This document shows positions 41,592-51,306 of a stretch of DNA of 64,000 bases, piece after piece (position 1 is the stretch's first letter; each line of letters begins with the position of its first letter). The notes beneath the pieces are model-generated. The model was not told the DNA's origin. It ran no database searches and was given only the letters and a program-made list of their open reading frames with translations. Origin of the DNA: an uncultured Clostridia bacterium (GTDB lineage: Bacteria > Bacillota > Clostridia > Oscillospirales > Acutalibacteraceae). The position numbers were made by a program, and so were the translations under genes. Where the stretch lies: NCBI GenBank assembly GCA_945876745.1, contig CAMCPL010000010.1, positions 1-64,000 on the forward strand, written 5' to 3'.

Positions 41592-42214
41592 TGGATTTTA
41601 TTTTAGCAACCAATAATATGAAAAAGCTTGCCGAAATGCAGAGAATACTCTCACCTCTGGGCATAAATGTTGTTACTGCAAAAATGCTCGGTATTACTTT
41701 GCCGGAGGTTGTCGAGGACGGCGATACCTTTGAGGCTAATGCAAAAATCAAAGCCGAAAGCGCCTGCAAGATTACGGGACTTCCTGCCATTGCAGACGAC
41801 AGCGGACTTTGTGTTGATTACCTCGGCGGTTATCCGGGTATTTATTCGGCAAGATTTGCAAATATCGAAATTCACGGCGACGAATGTGTCGACAACGAAA
41901 AGAATGCCGACGATGAGGATAACAACAATCTCCTGCTTGAAAAATTGCAGGGCGTTGCCGAGAGCGACAGGACGGCATATTATGTATGCGCCATATCCTG
42001 CATATTCCCCGACGGCAAGGATATTTCCGTAAGAGGCGAGTGCCACGGAATTATAGGTTTTGAGCGTGACGGAAACGCAGGCTTCGGCTATGACCCGCTT
42101 TTCATCATAAACGGAAAATCGTTCGGCAAGTACGAGGGTGAGGAAAAGGATAAGATTTCTCACCGAGGAAAAGCGCTTCGTTCTCTTGCCGAGGAGCTTA
42201 AAAAGATTATTTGA
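41591..42214 (+). CDS. rdgB: Non-canonical purine NTP pyrophosphatase (RdgB/HAM1)
   Basis: The 207-residue enzyme hydrolyses ITP, dITP and XTP to keep them out of nucleic acids. Family features are FILATNNMKKLAEMQ at the start, ADDSGLCVDYLGGYPGIYSARFA near 72, GFGYDPLF near 160 and a final SHRGKALRSL. The ATG overlaps the ftsY stop. Length is normal. Confidence 0.93.
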   Translation: MDFILATNNMKKLAEMQRILSPLGINVVTAKMLGITLPEVVEDGDTFEANAKIKAESACKITGLPAIADDSGLCVDYLGGYPGIYSARFANIEIHGDECVDNEKNADDEDNNNLLLEKLQGVAESDRTAYYVCAISCIFPDGKDISVRGECHGIIGFERDGNAGFGYDPLFIINGKSFGKYEGEEKDKISHRGKALRSLAEELKKII

Positions 42215-42226
42215 GAGGATAGTATT

Positions 42227-42673
42227 ATGACATCAAAGGAAAGAGCCGCTTGGCGTGCAAAGGCAAATTCGCTTGAGCCGATTATTCAAATCGGAAAAGA
42301 GGGAATAACCGATAACCTTATTACTCAAATTGACGATACTCTTGACGCTCGCGAGCTTATTAAAATCAGAGTTCATCTTGAAACCGCACCGCAGACTCCA
42401 AAGGAGCTTGCGCCGCTTCTTGCCGAGAGGCTGGACGCCGAGGTTATTCAGGTTATCGGCGGTATAATCGTTCTTTACCGTGAGGCTGACGAGCAGAGAA
42501 TAGAGGAAAAAAAGAAAAAAAGAGGAAGCGGCAACGCAAAGGCGAAAGCGAAGAAAAAGGTGAAAATCAAGGGTCTTCGCCAAAGACAGCGTGAAAAGGA
42601 AGCAAAGAATCCTTACGCTGTTTACGACCGTATGAATAAGAATAAGAACAAAAAGCCGAGCAGGACAAAGTAA
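42227..42673 (+). CDS. yhbY: CRM-domain RNA-binding protein YhbY, with basic tail
   Basis: The N-terminal 95 residues form a YhbY/CRM domain (SLEPIIQIGKEGIT, ELIKIRVHLE, GGIIVLYREA), which binds pre-50S ribosomal RNA. The tail, residues 100-148, is almost wholly lysine/arginine-rich, an extension absent from the roughly 95-residue classical YhbY, and is likely RNA-binding. It lies before nadD as in many Firmicutes. Confidence 0.88.
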   Translation: MTSKERAAWRAKANSLEPIIQIGKEGITDNLITQIDDTLDARELIKIRVHLETAPQTPKELAPLLAERLDAEVIQVIGGIIVLYREADEQRIEEKKKKRGSGNAKAKAKKKVKIKGLRQRQREKEAKNPYAVYDRMNKNKNKKPSRTK

Positions 42674-42679
42674 AGAAAT

Positions 42680-43270
42680 ATGAAAATCGGAATTTTCGGC
42701 GGGGCGTTCAACCCTGTTCATAACGGGCATATTTCACTTGCAAGGCAGTATATGAAATACCTTGAGCTTGACAAAATAATATTTATTCCCACCTGCGTGC
42801 CGCCTCATAAATCGGGCGATGATTTGGCGCCCGGCGAGGACAGAATTAATATGCTTCGGTGTGCGCTTGACTGTGAAGAATTTGTTATTTCCGATTTGGA
42901 ATTTCACCGACAGGGCAAAAGCTATACCTATGACACCTTGCAGGAGCTTAAAAAAACATATAAAAACGACGAGCTGTTTTTGATTGTCGGCTCCGACCAG
43001 TATTTTTATTTCCCGAATTGGTACAGAGCGCAGGATATTTTGAGCGAAGTCACCGTTGTAACCTCGGCAAGGGAAGAAAATGAATACAACGCCTTGCTTG
43101 AGTTTAGGGATAGAACACCGTGTATGCAAAACACAGTCATATCAAATCTTGACGTTTTTGAGGCTTCGTCAACGCAAATCAGGAATATGATAAAAAACTC
43201 AAAGGATGTTTCAAATCTCGTGCCAAGCGGTGTTTACGAATATATAAAGGAGCATAAGCTCTATGTGTGA
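42680..43270 (+). CDS. nadD: Nicotinate-nucleotide adenylyltransferase
   Basis: This 196-residue enzyme makes NaAD in NAD synthesis. The nucleotidyltransferase motif GIFGGAFNPVHNGH is at residue 4 and the second signature ASSTQIRNM at about 167. It is coupled with yqeK by an 8-base overlap. Confidence 0.95.
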   Translation: MKIGIFGGAFNPVHNGHISLARQYMKYLELDKIIFIPTCVPPHKSGDDLAPGEDRINMLRCALDCEEFVISDLEFHRQGKSYTYDTLQELKKTYKNDELFLIVGSDQYFYFPNWYRAQDILSEVTVVTSAREENEYNALLEFRDRTPCMQNTVISNLDVFEASSTQIRNMIKNSKDVSNLVPSGVYEYIKEHKLYV

Positions 43271-43862
43271 TTACGAAAAGAAGTATTCAAATTATAATGA
43301 ATTATTAAAGGAGCGTTTGTCGGAATACAGATATATTCACAGCGTGAATGTTGCAAGGCGTGCGTTTGAGCTTGCAAAAATTTATGATGAAAATTGCGAA
43401 AAAGCGTATCTTGCAGGTCTGCTCCACGATATAACGAAAGAAGACGATTACGAAACGCAGGAAAAATATATTGCTCTTTACGGTATGACGCTTACGTCTC
43501 TTGAAAAAAGCAGTAAATCAGTGTATCATCAAATTTCCGGTGCAGGGTATATTAAAGGTGTGCTCGGTATTGACGACGAACAGGTGTTAAGTGCCGTAAG
43601 ATATCACACAACCGGTCACAGCGATATGACAACGCTTGAAATGATTGTTTTTCTTGCAGATTTAACATCGGAGGAAAGAAGTTATAACGACGTTGATACC
43701 GTGAGGAGCTTGAGCGAGAAATCCCTGCTTGACGCAATGCAGTATTCACTCAGCTTCGTTATTTCCGATTTAGCAAAAAAATACCGCCCGATTTATCCCG
43801 ATACCTTGTATTGCTATAATTGGGTGATTGAAAAAAATAAAAAAGAAAGTGAAAATTTATGA
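43263..43862 (+). CDS. yqeK: HD-domain hydrolase YqeK (Ap4A hydrolase family)
   Basis: This 199-residue protein has the HD-domain metal residues in YIHSVNVARRA near 21, LLHDITKE near 53 and HTTGHSD near 115. YqeK proteins in Firmicutes hydrolyse diadenosine tetraphosphate symmetrically. It lies between nadD and rsfS as usual and overlaps rsfS by 4 bases. Confidence 0.9.
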   Translation: MCDYEKKYSNYNELLKERLSEYRYIHSVNVARRAFELAKIYDENCEKAYLAGLLHDITKEDDYETQEKYIALYGMTLTSLEKSSKSVYHQISGAGYIKGVLGIDDEQVLSAVRYHTTGHSDMTTLEMIVFLADLTSEERSYNDVDTVRSLSEKSLLDAMQYSLSFVISDLAKKYRPIYPDTLYCYNWVIEKNKKESENL

Positions 43863-44224
43863 GTAAAGAAAATTATCTTGAAATTGCACAAATCGCAGTT
43901 AAGGCTATCGACAGTAAGCGAGGCGAGGATATTGAGCTTATCAAGGTGTCGGACATTACGGTTTTGACCGACTACTTTGTTATTGCAAGCGCAAGCTCAA
44001 ATACACAGCTTCGTGCCATTGCCGACGAGGTTGAGTATAAGCTCAGTCAGGCAGGCTTTGAGCCTCACCATATCGAGGGCGAAAAGAGTGAATGGTACTG
44101 TCTTGATTATGTAGGCTGCGTTGTTCATATTCTCCTTAAACAGCAGAGAGGCTTTTACCAAATCGAGCGTTTGTGGGAGGACGGCGAAAAGCTGAATATA
44201 GACGATTTAATTATTAAGGACTAA
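43859..44224 (+). CDS. rsfS: Ribosomal silencing factor RsfS
   Basis: The 121-residue protein binds ribosomal protein L14 and prevents subunit joining. The conserved blocks are [52 protein letters not shown] and FYQIERLW. Position after yqeK is standard. Confidence 0.94.
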   Translation: MSKENYLEIAQIAVKAIDSKRGEDIELIKVSDITVLTDYFVIASASSNTQLRAIADEVEYKLSQAGFEPHHIEGEKSEWYCLDYVGCVVHILLKQQRGFYQIERLWEDGEKLNIDDLIIKD

Positions 44225-44249
44225 ATTATTTTTCTTGGAGGACAAAATA

Positions 44250-46658
44250 ATGGAATACAATTTTAAGCAGATTGAATCAAAATGGCAGAATGTTTGGTAT
44301 TCTCAAAATACCTTTGCCGCAAAGCAGGATTTCACCCTGCCTAAATTCTACTGTCTTGTAGAATTTCCTTATCCGAGCGGACAGGGACTTCACGTAGGAC
44401 ATCCGCGTTCCTATACGGCACTTGATATCGTTGCCCGTAAAAAGAGACTTGAGGGCTACAATGTGCTTTATCCTATGGGCTGGGACGCTTTCGGACTTCC
44501 GACGGAAAACTTCGCAATAAAAAATCATATTCATCCGGCAGAGGTAACGAAGAATAACGTTGCTCACTTTAAGCAGCAGCTTCAGGCGCTCGGCTTTAGC
44601 TTCGATTGGACGAGAGAAATCAACACTACCGACCCGTCTTATTATAAGTGGACGCAGTGGATTTTTCTTCAGCTTTACAAAAAGGGACTTGCCTACAAAA
44701 AGGAAATGGCAGTAAACTGGTGTACCTCGTGTAAATGCGTTCTTGCAAACGAGGAGGTTGTAAACGGCGTTTGCGAGCGTTGTGGAAGCGAGGTTATCCG
44801 TAAAAATCAAAGTCAGTGGATGCTTAAAATAACAGAGTATGCCGACAGACTTGTTAAGGATTTGGACGATGTTAACTTTATCGACAGAGTTAAGACTCAG
44901 CAGAGAAACTGGATTGGACGTTCAACAGGCGCAGAGGTTGATTTTGAAACAACCTTGGGAGATACTTTAACCGTTTATACAACACGTCCCGATACTCTTT
45001 TCGGCGCAACATATATGGTTATTTCGCCCGAACATCCGCTTATTGAAAAATGGGCTGATAAGATTACAAATATTGACGCAGTTCGTAAGTATCAGGACGA
45101 GGCTGCTCATAAATCCGATTTTGAACGTACCGAGCTTAATAAGGACAAGACGGGCGTTATGCTTGAGGGCGTAAAGGGAATTAACCCTGTAAACGATACC
45201 GAGATTCCGATCTTCATTTCCGACTATGTTCTCGTTTCCTACGGTACAGGCGCAATTATGGCAGTTCCGGCACACGATACCCGTGACTGGGAATTTGCAA
45301 AGAAGTTTGATTTGCCGATTATCGAGGTTGTTGCAGGCTCACAGGTCGGCGTTGAGAACGAGGCGTTTACCGACTGTGCAACAGGCGTTATGACAAATTC
45401 ATCTTTCCTTACAGGTCTTACCGTTGAAGAGGCAAAGAAGGAAATTACAAAGTGGCTTACCGAGCAGGGTAAGGGCAGAGAAAAGGTTAACTTCAAGCTT
45501 CGTGACTGGGTGTTCTCACGCCAGAGATATTGGGGCGAGCCTATTCCTATTGTGAAGTGTGAAAAGTGCGGCTTTGTTCCGCTTGATGAAAGCGAGCTTC
45601 CGCTTACACTTCCTAATGTTGAATCTTATGAGCCGACCGATACAGGCGAATCACCGCTTGCAAAAATGACCGATTGGGTAAACACAACCTGTCCGTGCTG
45701 CGGCGGTCCTGCAAAGAGAGAAACCGACACAATGCCTCAGTGGGCAGGCTCTTCGTGGTATTTCCTCAGATATTGCGACCCTCATAATGATAAGGAGCTT
45801 ATTTCAAAGGAAGCCGCTGAATACTGGATGCCTGTTGACTGGTATAACGGCGGTATGGAGCACACAACGCTTCACCTGCTTTATTCAAGATTTTGGCATA
45901 AATTCCTTTATGACATCGGTGTTGTTCCTACCTCCGAGCCGTATCAAAAGAGAACTTCTCACGGTATGATTTTGGGCGAAAACGGCGAGAAGATGTCGAA
46001 GTCGAGAGGAAATGTCGTTAATCCCGATGAGATTGTTGATACCTATGGCGCAGACACAATGCGTCTTTACGAGATGTTCATAGGCGACTTTGAAAAGGCG
46101 GCTCCGTGGAATAGCGATTCTATCAAGGGCTGTAAGAGATTTTTGGAGAAATACTGGAATCTTCAGGAAAAGGTTAGCGACGGCGATGAGTATTCACCTG
46201 AGCACGAAGCTCTTATGCACAAGACTATCAAAAAGGTTAGCGAGGATATCGACAACCTCAAAGCAAATACAGCTATTGCCGCTATGATGACTCTTGTAAA
46301 CGAACTTTCTTCAAAGGGCTGTAATAAGGCAGAGCTTAAAACTCTTACTGTTTTACTTAACCCGTTTGCTCCTCATATTACAGAGGAAATGTGGGAGGTT
46401 ATGAATTTCGGCGGTATGGTAAACGAAACCGAGTGGCCGAAGTACGACGAAGAAAAAACAAAGGAAAACAGCGTAGAGATTGTTATTCAAATTTTGGGCA
46501 AGGTTCGCGCAAAGATGACTGTTGCGGTTGATATGCCCAAGGACGAGGTTATTGCACTTGCAAAGGCAGAACCGAAAATTGCCGAGCTTCTTGACGGCAA
46601 GGAAATTAAGAAGGAAATCTTTGTACCGGGTAAGCTTGTAAACTTTGTTGCAATGTAA
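44250..46658 (+). CDS. leuS: Leucyl-tRNA synthetase
   Basis: This 802-residue class I synthetase has a HIGH motif (GLHVGH) near residue 45, a zinc-type insertion ([13 protein letters not shown]), the CP1 editing domain at about 220-420, and the KMSKS loop (EKMSKSRGN) near 575. The C-terminal anticodon-binding domain is present. The ATG at 44250 follows GGAGGA; the five upstream codons of the track are leader. Confidence 0.97.
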   Translation: MEYNFKQIESKWQNVWYSQNTFAAKQDFTLPKFYCLVEFPYPSGQGLHVGHPRSYTALDIVARKKRLEGYNVLYPMGWDAFGLPTENFAIKNHIHPAEVTKNNVAHFKQQLQALGFSFDWTREINTTDPSYYKWTQWIFLQLYKKGLAYKKEMAVNWCTSCKCVLANEEVVNGVCERCGSEVIRKNQSQWMLKITEYADRLVKDLDDVNFIDRVKTQQRNWIGRSTGAEVDFETTLGDTLTVYTTRPDTLFGATYMVISPEHPLIEKWADKITNIDAVRKYQDEAAHKSDFERTELNKDKTGVMLEGVKGINPVNDTEIPIFISDYVLVSYGTGAIMAVPAHDTRDWEFAKKFDLPIIEVVAGSQVGVENEAFTDCATGVMTNSSFLTGLTVEEAKKEITKWLTEQGKGREKVNFKLRDWVFSRQRYWGEPIPIVKCEKCGFVPLDESELPLTLPNVESYEPTDTGESPLAKMTDWVNTTCPCCGGPAKRETDTMPQWAGSSWYFLRYCDPHNDKELISKEAAEYWMPVDWYNGGMEHTTLHLLYSRFWHKFLYDIGVVPTSEPYQKRTSHGMILGENGEKMSKSRGNVVNPDEIVDTYGADTMRLYEMFIGDFEKAAPWNSDSIKGCKRFLEKYWNLQEKVSDGDEYSPEHEALMHKTIKKVSEDIDNLKANTAIAAMMTLVNELSSKGCNKAELKTLTVLLNPFAPHITEEMWEVMNFGGMVNETEWPKYDEEKTKENSVEIVIQILGKVRAKMTVAVDMPKDEVIALAKAEPKIAELLDGKEIKKEIFVPGKLVNFVAM

Positions 46659-46676
46659 AAAACGGAAGTGATAATT

Positions 46677-47042
46677 GTGGACAACAAAATATTGGAATGT
46701 TGCGAGGATAAGTGTATTCACAAAAATCTGCTTGATATTGTGAATGAAAAAATGCCCGACGAAACGGAGCTTTACGATTTGTCGGAGCTTTTCAAGGTTT
46801 TCGGAGATTCTACGAGAATACGTATACTGTTTGTGCTTTTTGAGGCGGAGGTCTGCGTTTGCGACCTTGCCGAAGCGCTGAATATGACTCAATCCGCAAT
46901 ATCGCATCAGCTAAAAATACTCAAGCAGAATAAGCTCGTCAAAAGCAGACGAGAGGGAAAATCGGTGTTTTACTCACTCGCAGACGACCATGTTCGTACC
47001 ATTATTTCTATGGGACTTGAGCATATTGAGGAAACCGATTGA
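46677..47042 (+). CDS. ArsR-family metal-sensing repressor
   Basis: This 121-residue winged-helix repressor has an N-terminal cysteine group (CCEDKC), the LFKVFGDSTRIRILF helix and the metal-site helix EVCVCDLAEALNMTQSAIS like that of CadC/CmtR-type sensors; such proteins release DNA when cadmium, lead or zinc is bound. Start: GTG at 46677, preceded by GGAAG; a GTG at 46668 is also possible. No metal-exporter gene adjoins it: the next gene encodes an LRR/dockerin protein. It may act on a distant target. Confidence 0.85.
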   Translation: MDNKILECCEDKCIHKNLLDIVNEKMPDETELYDLSELFKVFGDSTRIRILFVLFEAEVCVCDLAEALNMTQSAISHQLKILKQNKLVKSRREGKSVFYSLADDHVRTIISMGLEHIEETD

Positions 47043-47073
47043 TAGAAAAATAACTAAAACAGGGGGTGATAGT

Positions 47074-48969
47074 TTGAAAAAAATAGCTTGCTTGCTTTTG
47101 TCGGTAGGTATGTTTTTTGCTGTCACCTTTTCGTTTATGACGCCTGTTAAGGCAGAAACCACGGAGCTTGGAACACGACTTAAAACGAGTAATACCTTTT
47201 ATCTCTACAAAAGCTCTGAAAAAACGCTTTACATAAACGGTTGGGGTGATACTCCGAATCTTTCAAACAGCTCGGCAAGTATTCCTTGGCTTGAATGGCC
47301 GAGCGGAACTATCCAACGAGTTGTAGTAAGCGAGGGTATAACTTCGCTGGGAAACTACCTTCTTTATAATGTTTCGGCAGGTGAGGTCATTTTGCCGTCG
47401 ACGCTCAAAAGAATAGGCAAATACGCACTTTCCTGTAATAACGGAATGACGAAATGGGAGCTTCCGTTCGGTCTTGAAACAATTGACAATTATGCATTTT
47501 ATGCAACCTCGGCAATGACTGAAATATCGTTGCCTAACTCTCTAAAAACAATCGGTATGAGGGCGTTTGCGTTTTGTACGGGACTAAAAAGCGTCGAAAT
47601 TCCGCCGTCTGTTACAAGGATAGATTCTTATGCATTTCACCGTTGCATAAACCTTGAAAGCGTTGAATTTACTTCTCTTACGCAGAGTGTCGAAATAGGC
47701 TTGTCTGCGTTCATAGATTGCTCGCTTCTTAAAAGTGTGAGTATCCCCGAAAATGCACTTTGCTCGGCGGAATCGTTCGGATATATAAACAGTACAACCA
47801 AGGTTGAAGGCTTTTCCTTGAGAGTGTTTTATAACTCAACGGGCTACACATACGCTCTTGCAAACCAAATTCCGTATACGCTTATTGACGAAATCCAAAT
47901 AAAATGCGGAGTTGAATATAAGGACGGCTTTGACGAGAGTAATTTGAACGATGCAAAAATTTATACCATAATTCCCGAACGTACACAGGAGTATGTTATT
48001 TATACCAACGGCGAATGCGATACCTACGCAGAGCTTTATTGTAACGGCGAGCTTATTGCTCAAAATGACGATATTGACGTCTCAAACAGAGGCTTTTGCA
48101 TAAGTGCCGAGCTTGTCGAGGGGCAGGAATATACGCTATATGTCAGGACTGTAAAAATGGCGGCTGAATACACGCTTATGATGTATCCGAAAAGCATTAC
48201 TTCGTTTGATGTTGTTTCGGGCAGTATTACTGCTTCGGCGGCGGACGGTAAGGTGCGTGACGGCGTGAGAGTTTACACCTTGAATAACGATATGCTTGAC
48301 GGCTTTGTTTTTGACGTCGGCTTTGAGGACGGCAGTATATACCGTATGTACTACACGAGATATATAGCAGGTGAGTATGTCAGCTTTGTTGACGCTCAAA
48401 AGGAAAGCCCCTTTACCTGCGGCGAGAATACGGCGTATTTGATGCTCGGAGAAAATACGGCAGACTATAAATTCAAAGTCGAGCATAGCTATGAAGTCGA
48501 AACGATAGCGCCGACCGAGGACGAAGACGGCTACGATTTGTTTACCTGTATAAGCTGCGGCGATAATTATAAAGACAATTATGTTGCGACGACCGCTTTT
48601 TCCGTTACCGGACTTTGTGTAATGGACGAGGATAATTTCGGCAGACACGATTATAACGTGCCGTATAACAACGCTTATATCACCGTTGACGGCAGAACAT
48701 ACGATATTAACGACGACGGCACCTTTGAAATACATACCTTTGAGAACTGCTGGGCGGTAATTCATAATAATTACGGCGGCAACGTTACGCTGAAGATTGA
48801 TGTTTCAAACGGAAGCTATGACTATGGAATCGTAACTCTTGAGCCTTATGATTTGAATAAGGACGGAGTTGTAAATGCAAAGGATTATGCACTTTACTAT
48901 AAATATAACTACGAGCGACTCGGTGAGGATTACTGGCGCTTTGCCGAAAATTATTATCTGTTGAGATAG
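47074..48969 (+). CDS. Secreted LRR (BspA-like) protein with C-terminal dockerin-like module
   Basis: The 631-residue protein has a signal peptide (residues 1-26, cleaved after VKAE) and a BspA-like leucine-rich repeat domain at about residues 80-210 (LKRIGKYALS, LETIDNYAFY, LKTIGMRAFAF, VTRIDSYAFH). Residues 310-370 form a beta-rich domain. A segment with GYDLFTCISCGDNYKDNYV resembles surface-repeat modules common in ruminococci. The end carries a single dockerin-type loop (DLNKDGVVNAKDYALY) with an incomplete second half. TTG at 47074 after GGGGGTG is the start. It would be exported and could attach to a cohesin, or use the loop otherwise. Confidence 0.75.
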   Translation: MKKIACLLLSVGMFFAVTFSFMTPVKAETTELGTRLKTSNTFYLYKSSEKTLYINGWGDTPNLSNSSASIPWLEWPSGTIQRVVVSEGITSLGNYLLYNVSAGEVILPSTLKRIGKYALSCNNGMTKWELPFGLETIDNYAFYATSAMTEISLPNSLKTIGMRAFAFCTGLKSVEIPPSVTRIDSYAFHRCINLESVEFTSLTQSVEIGLSAFIDCSLLKSVSIPENALCSAESFGYINSTTKVEGFSLRVFYNSTGYTYALANQIPYTLIDEIQIKCGVEYKDGFDESNLNDAKIYTIIPERTQEYVIYTNGECDTYAELYCNGELIAQNDDIDVSNRGFCISAELVEGQEYTLYVRTVKMAAEYTLMMYPKSITSFDVVSGSITASAADGKVRDGVRVYTLNNDMLDGFVFDVGFEDGSIYRMYYTRYIAGEYVSFVDAQKESPFTCGENTAYLMLGENTADYKFKVEHSYEVETIAPTEDEDGYDLFTCISCGDNYKDNYVATTAFSVTGLCVMDEDNFGRHDYNVPYNNAYITVDGRTYDINDDGTFEIHTFENCWAVIHNNYGGNVTLKIDVSNGSYDYGIVTLEPYDLNKDGVVNAKDYALYYKYNYERLGEDYWRFAENYYLLR

Positions 48970-49037
48970 CCGTTAATCCAAAGTGCATATATAATGTAAT
49001 TAATATTTATAATTTCGATATTTAACTTTGATATTGC

Positions 49038-49066
49038 TTGAAATAAGCACACTGTTAAAGTATAAT
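49038..49066 (+). promoter_or_regulatory. purE promoter
   Basis: TTGAAA (49038-49043) is 17 bases from TATAAT (49061-49066). It starts the purE-M-N-O-D run. No riboswitch or PurR box was recognised in the short leader. Confidence 0.65.
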
Positions 49067-49100
49067 ATAAAAAATCAATTTGAAAGGTAAGGACAGATTT

Positions 49101-49598
49101 ATGAAAAAGGTAGCAATTATAATGGGCTCTGACAGCGATTTGCCTGTTGTAACACCGGCTATAAAACAGCTCAGGGAGCTGAATATTGAGACTGAGGTTA
49201 GAGTTATGTCGGCTCACCGTACACCCCAGGAGGCTCACGAGTTTTCAAAGAATGCCGCAGATAACGGCTTCGGTGTAATTATTGCGGCGGCAGGTATGGC
49301 GGCTCATTTAGGCGGAGTGCTTGCGGCGTCAACCGTGCTTCCCGTAATCGGAATCCCTTGCTCTGCGAAGGTGCTTGACGGTATGGACGCAATGCTCGCA
49401 ACCGTTATGATGCCTCCCGGAATCCCTGTTGCAACAGTCGGCGTAAATGCGGCAAAGAATGCGGCTTTGCTTGCGGCAGAAATTTTAGCAGTAGGCGACG
49501 ATGACCTTGCAAAGAAACTCGTTCAAATGCGCGAGGATATGCATAACCAGGTTGTTGAGAAGGATAAGGCGCTTCAGGAAAAGCTCAAAGAACTGTAA
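49101..49598 (+). CDS. purE: N5-carboxyaminoimidazole ribonucleotide mutase
   Basis: This 165-residue enzyme rearranges N5-CAIR to CAIR in purine synthesis. MGSDSDLPVV at the start, SAHRTPQEAHEF and AAAGMAAHLGGVLAA are class I PurE motifs. The ATG at 49101 is used because it fits the family start; the upstream codons of the track are leader. It opens the pur operon; no purK lies beside it. Confidence 0.96.
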   Translation: MKKVAIIMGSDSDLPVVTPAIKQLRELNIETEVRVMSAHRTPQEAHEFSKNAADNGFGVIIAAAGMAAHLGGVLAASTVLPVIGIPCSAKVLDGMDAMLATVMMPPGIPVATVGVNAAKNAALLAAEILAVGDDDLAKKLVQMREDMHNQVVEKDKALQEKLKEL

Positions 49599-49636
49599 AT
49601 CATAAATCAATAATATATATGAACAAAGGAGAAGTT

Positions 49637-50674
49637 ATGGAAAAGAGTTTCAGCGATAGTTATGCAGCAGCAGGCGTAGACGTTACGGCAGGATATGAGT
49701 CTGTCGAGCTTATTAAATCACACGTAAAGCGTACTAATATTCCCGGAGTTTTGGGCGGTATAGGCGGCTTCGGCGGTATGTTTGAGCTTGGACTTTCGGA
49801 ATATAAAAATCCTGTTCTTGTTTCAGGAACAGACGGCGTAGGCACAAAGATTAAACTTGCGTTTCTTATGGACAAGCACGATACAATCGGTATCGACTGC
49901 GTTGCAATGTGCGTAAACGATGTTGCGTGCTCAGGCGCAAAGCCGTTGTTCTTCCTCGATTACATTGCCTGCGGCAAGAACTATCCCGAAAAGATAGAAC
50001 AGATAGTAAAGGGCGTAGCAGACGGCTGCGTTATGTCGGGCTGTGCGCTTGTAGGCGGTGAAACTGCCGAGCATCCGGGTATGATGCCTAATGAGGAATA
50101 CGACCTTGCAGGCTTTACCGTGGGCGTCGGCGAAAAGGATAAGCTCGTAACAGGCGAGCATCTTAAAGCAGGCGACGCAATTATCGGCGTTGCATCATCG
50201 GGCGTTCATTCAAACGGCTTTTCGCTCGTTCGTAAGGTATTTGATATAAACGAAAAGACTATCGACGTTTATTACGACGAGCTTGGCGCAAATCTCGGCG
50301 AAACGCTTCTCACTCCTACAAGAATTTATGTTAAGCCGCTTCTTGCTCTTATGGACGAGATTAGAGTAAACGCAATTTCTCATATCACGGGCGGCGGTTT
50401 TTATGAGAACGTTCCGAGAATGCTCAATGACGACACTCTCGCAGTAATCGAAAAGGATAAGTGCTTCACTCTTCCTATCTTCGACCTTATTCAGAAAACA
50501 GGAAATATTCCGGAGCACGATATGTACAATACCTTTAATATGGGTACGGGCTTGATGCTTGCAGTTGACAGCGACAAGGCTGACGAGGCAGTAAGAATAC
50601 TTCAGGCAAACGGCGAGCAGGCAAAGATTATCGGCGAAATTAAATCCGGCGAAAAGGGTGTAGAAATCGTATGA
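49637..50674 (+). CDS. purM: Phosphoribosylformylglycinamidine cyclo-ligase
   Basis: This 345-residue ATP-dependent enzyme forms the imidazole ring in AIR. Motifs include SYAAAGVDVTAG at the start, SGTDGVGTKIKLAF near 60, CVNDVACSGAKPLFFLDYIA, GGETAEHPGMM and HITGGGFYENVPRML. The ATG at 49637 follows AAAGGAG. Its end overlaps purN by 4 bases. Confidence 0.96.
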   Translation: MEKSFSDSYAAAGVDVTAGYESVELIKSHVKRTNIPGVLGGIGGFGGMFELGLSEYKNPVLVSGTDGVGTKIKLAFLMDKHDTIGIDCVAMCVNDVACSGAKPLFFLDYIACGKNYPEKIEQIVKGVADGCVMSGCALVGGETAEHPGMMPNEEYDLAGFTVGVGEKDKLVTGEHLKAGDAIIGVASSGVHSNGFSLVRKVFDINEKTIDVYYDELGANLGETLLTPTRIYVKPLLALMDEIRVNAISHITGGGFYENVPRMLNDDTLAVIEKDKCFTLPIFDLIQKTGNIPEHDMYNTFNMGTGLMLAVDSDKADEAVRILQANGEQAKIIGEIKSGEKGVEIV

Positions 50675-51294
50675 TGAATATTGCAGTTCTTGTGTCGGGC
50701 GGCGGCACAAATCTTCAGGCGCTCATTGACGCACAGAAAAGCGGAATAATCACAAACGGAAAAATCACCTGCGTTATTTCTTCAAATCCAAACGCTTATG
50801 CGCTCGAAAGAGCGAAGCAAAACGGTATCAAAACAGTAGTTCTTAACCGTAAGGACTATGACGACGTTCATAAGTATTCCGCAGATTTGAGAGATATATT
50901 GCTGGAGGAAAAGGCGGATTTAGTCGTTTATGCAGGATTTATGACTATCCTTGACGAGCAGGTTGTTAAGGCGTTTCCTAACAAGATGATGAACGTTCAT
51001 CCTGCACTTATTCCGTCGTTTTGCGGCAAGGGGTTTTACGGACTTCACGTTCACGAAGCCGTGCTTGAAAGCGGCGTAAAGCTAACCGGCGCAACAGTTC
51101 ATTTCGTAACCGAGGAATGTGACGGCGGACCGATTATTCTCCAAAAGGGCGTCGAGGTACAAAACGGCGACACTCCCGAAATTCTCCAAAAGCGAGTTAT
51201 GGAGCAGGCTGAATGGAAAATTCTCCCCGAAGCAGTATCGCTTTTCTGCAACGGCAGAATAAAGGTAAACGGCAAAATAACAGAAATTATTTGA
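50671..51294 (+). CDS. purN: Phosphoribosylglycinamide formyltransferase
   Basis: The 207-residue enzyme formylates GAR using 10-formyl-tetrahydrofolate. The N-terminal NIAVLVSGGGTNLQALIDA, MNVHPALIPSFCGKGFYGLHVH and GATVHFVTEECDGGPII are characteristic; the catalytic His and Asp are both present. The ATGATG start overlaps the purM stop. Confidence 0.96.
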   Translation: MMNIAVLVSGGGTNLQALIDAQKSGIITNGKITCVISSNPNAYALERAKQNGIKTVVLNRKDYDDVHKYSADLRDILLEEKADLVVYAGFMTILDEQVVKAFPNKMMNVHPALIPSFCGKGFYGLHVHEAVLESGVKLTGATVHFVTEECDGGPIILQKGVEVQNGDTPEILQKRVMEQAEWKILPEAVSLFCNGRIKVNGKITEII

Positions 51295-51306
51295 GGTACA
51301 TATATT

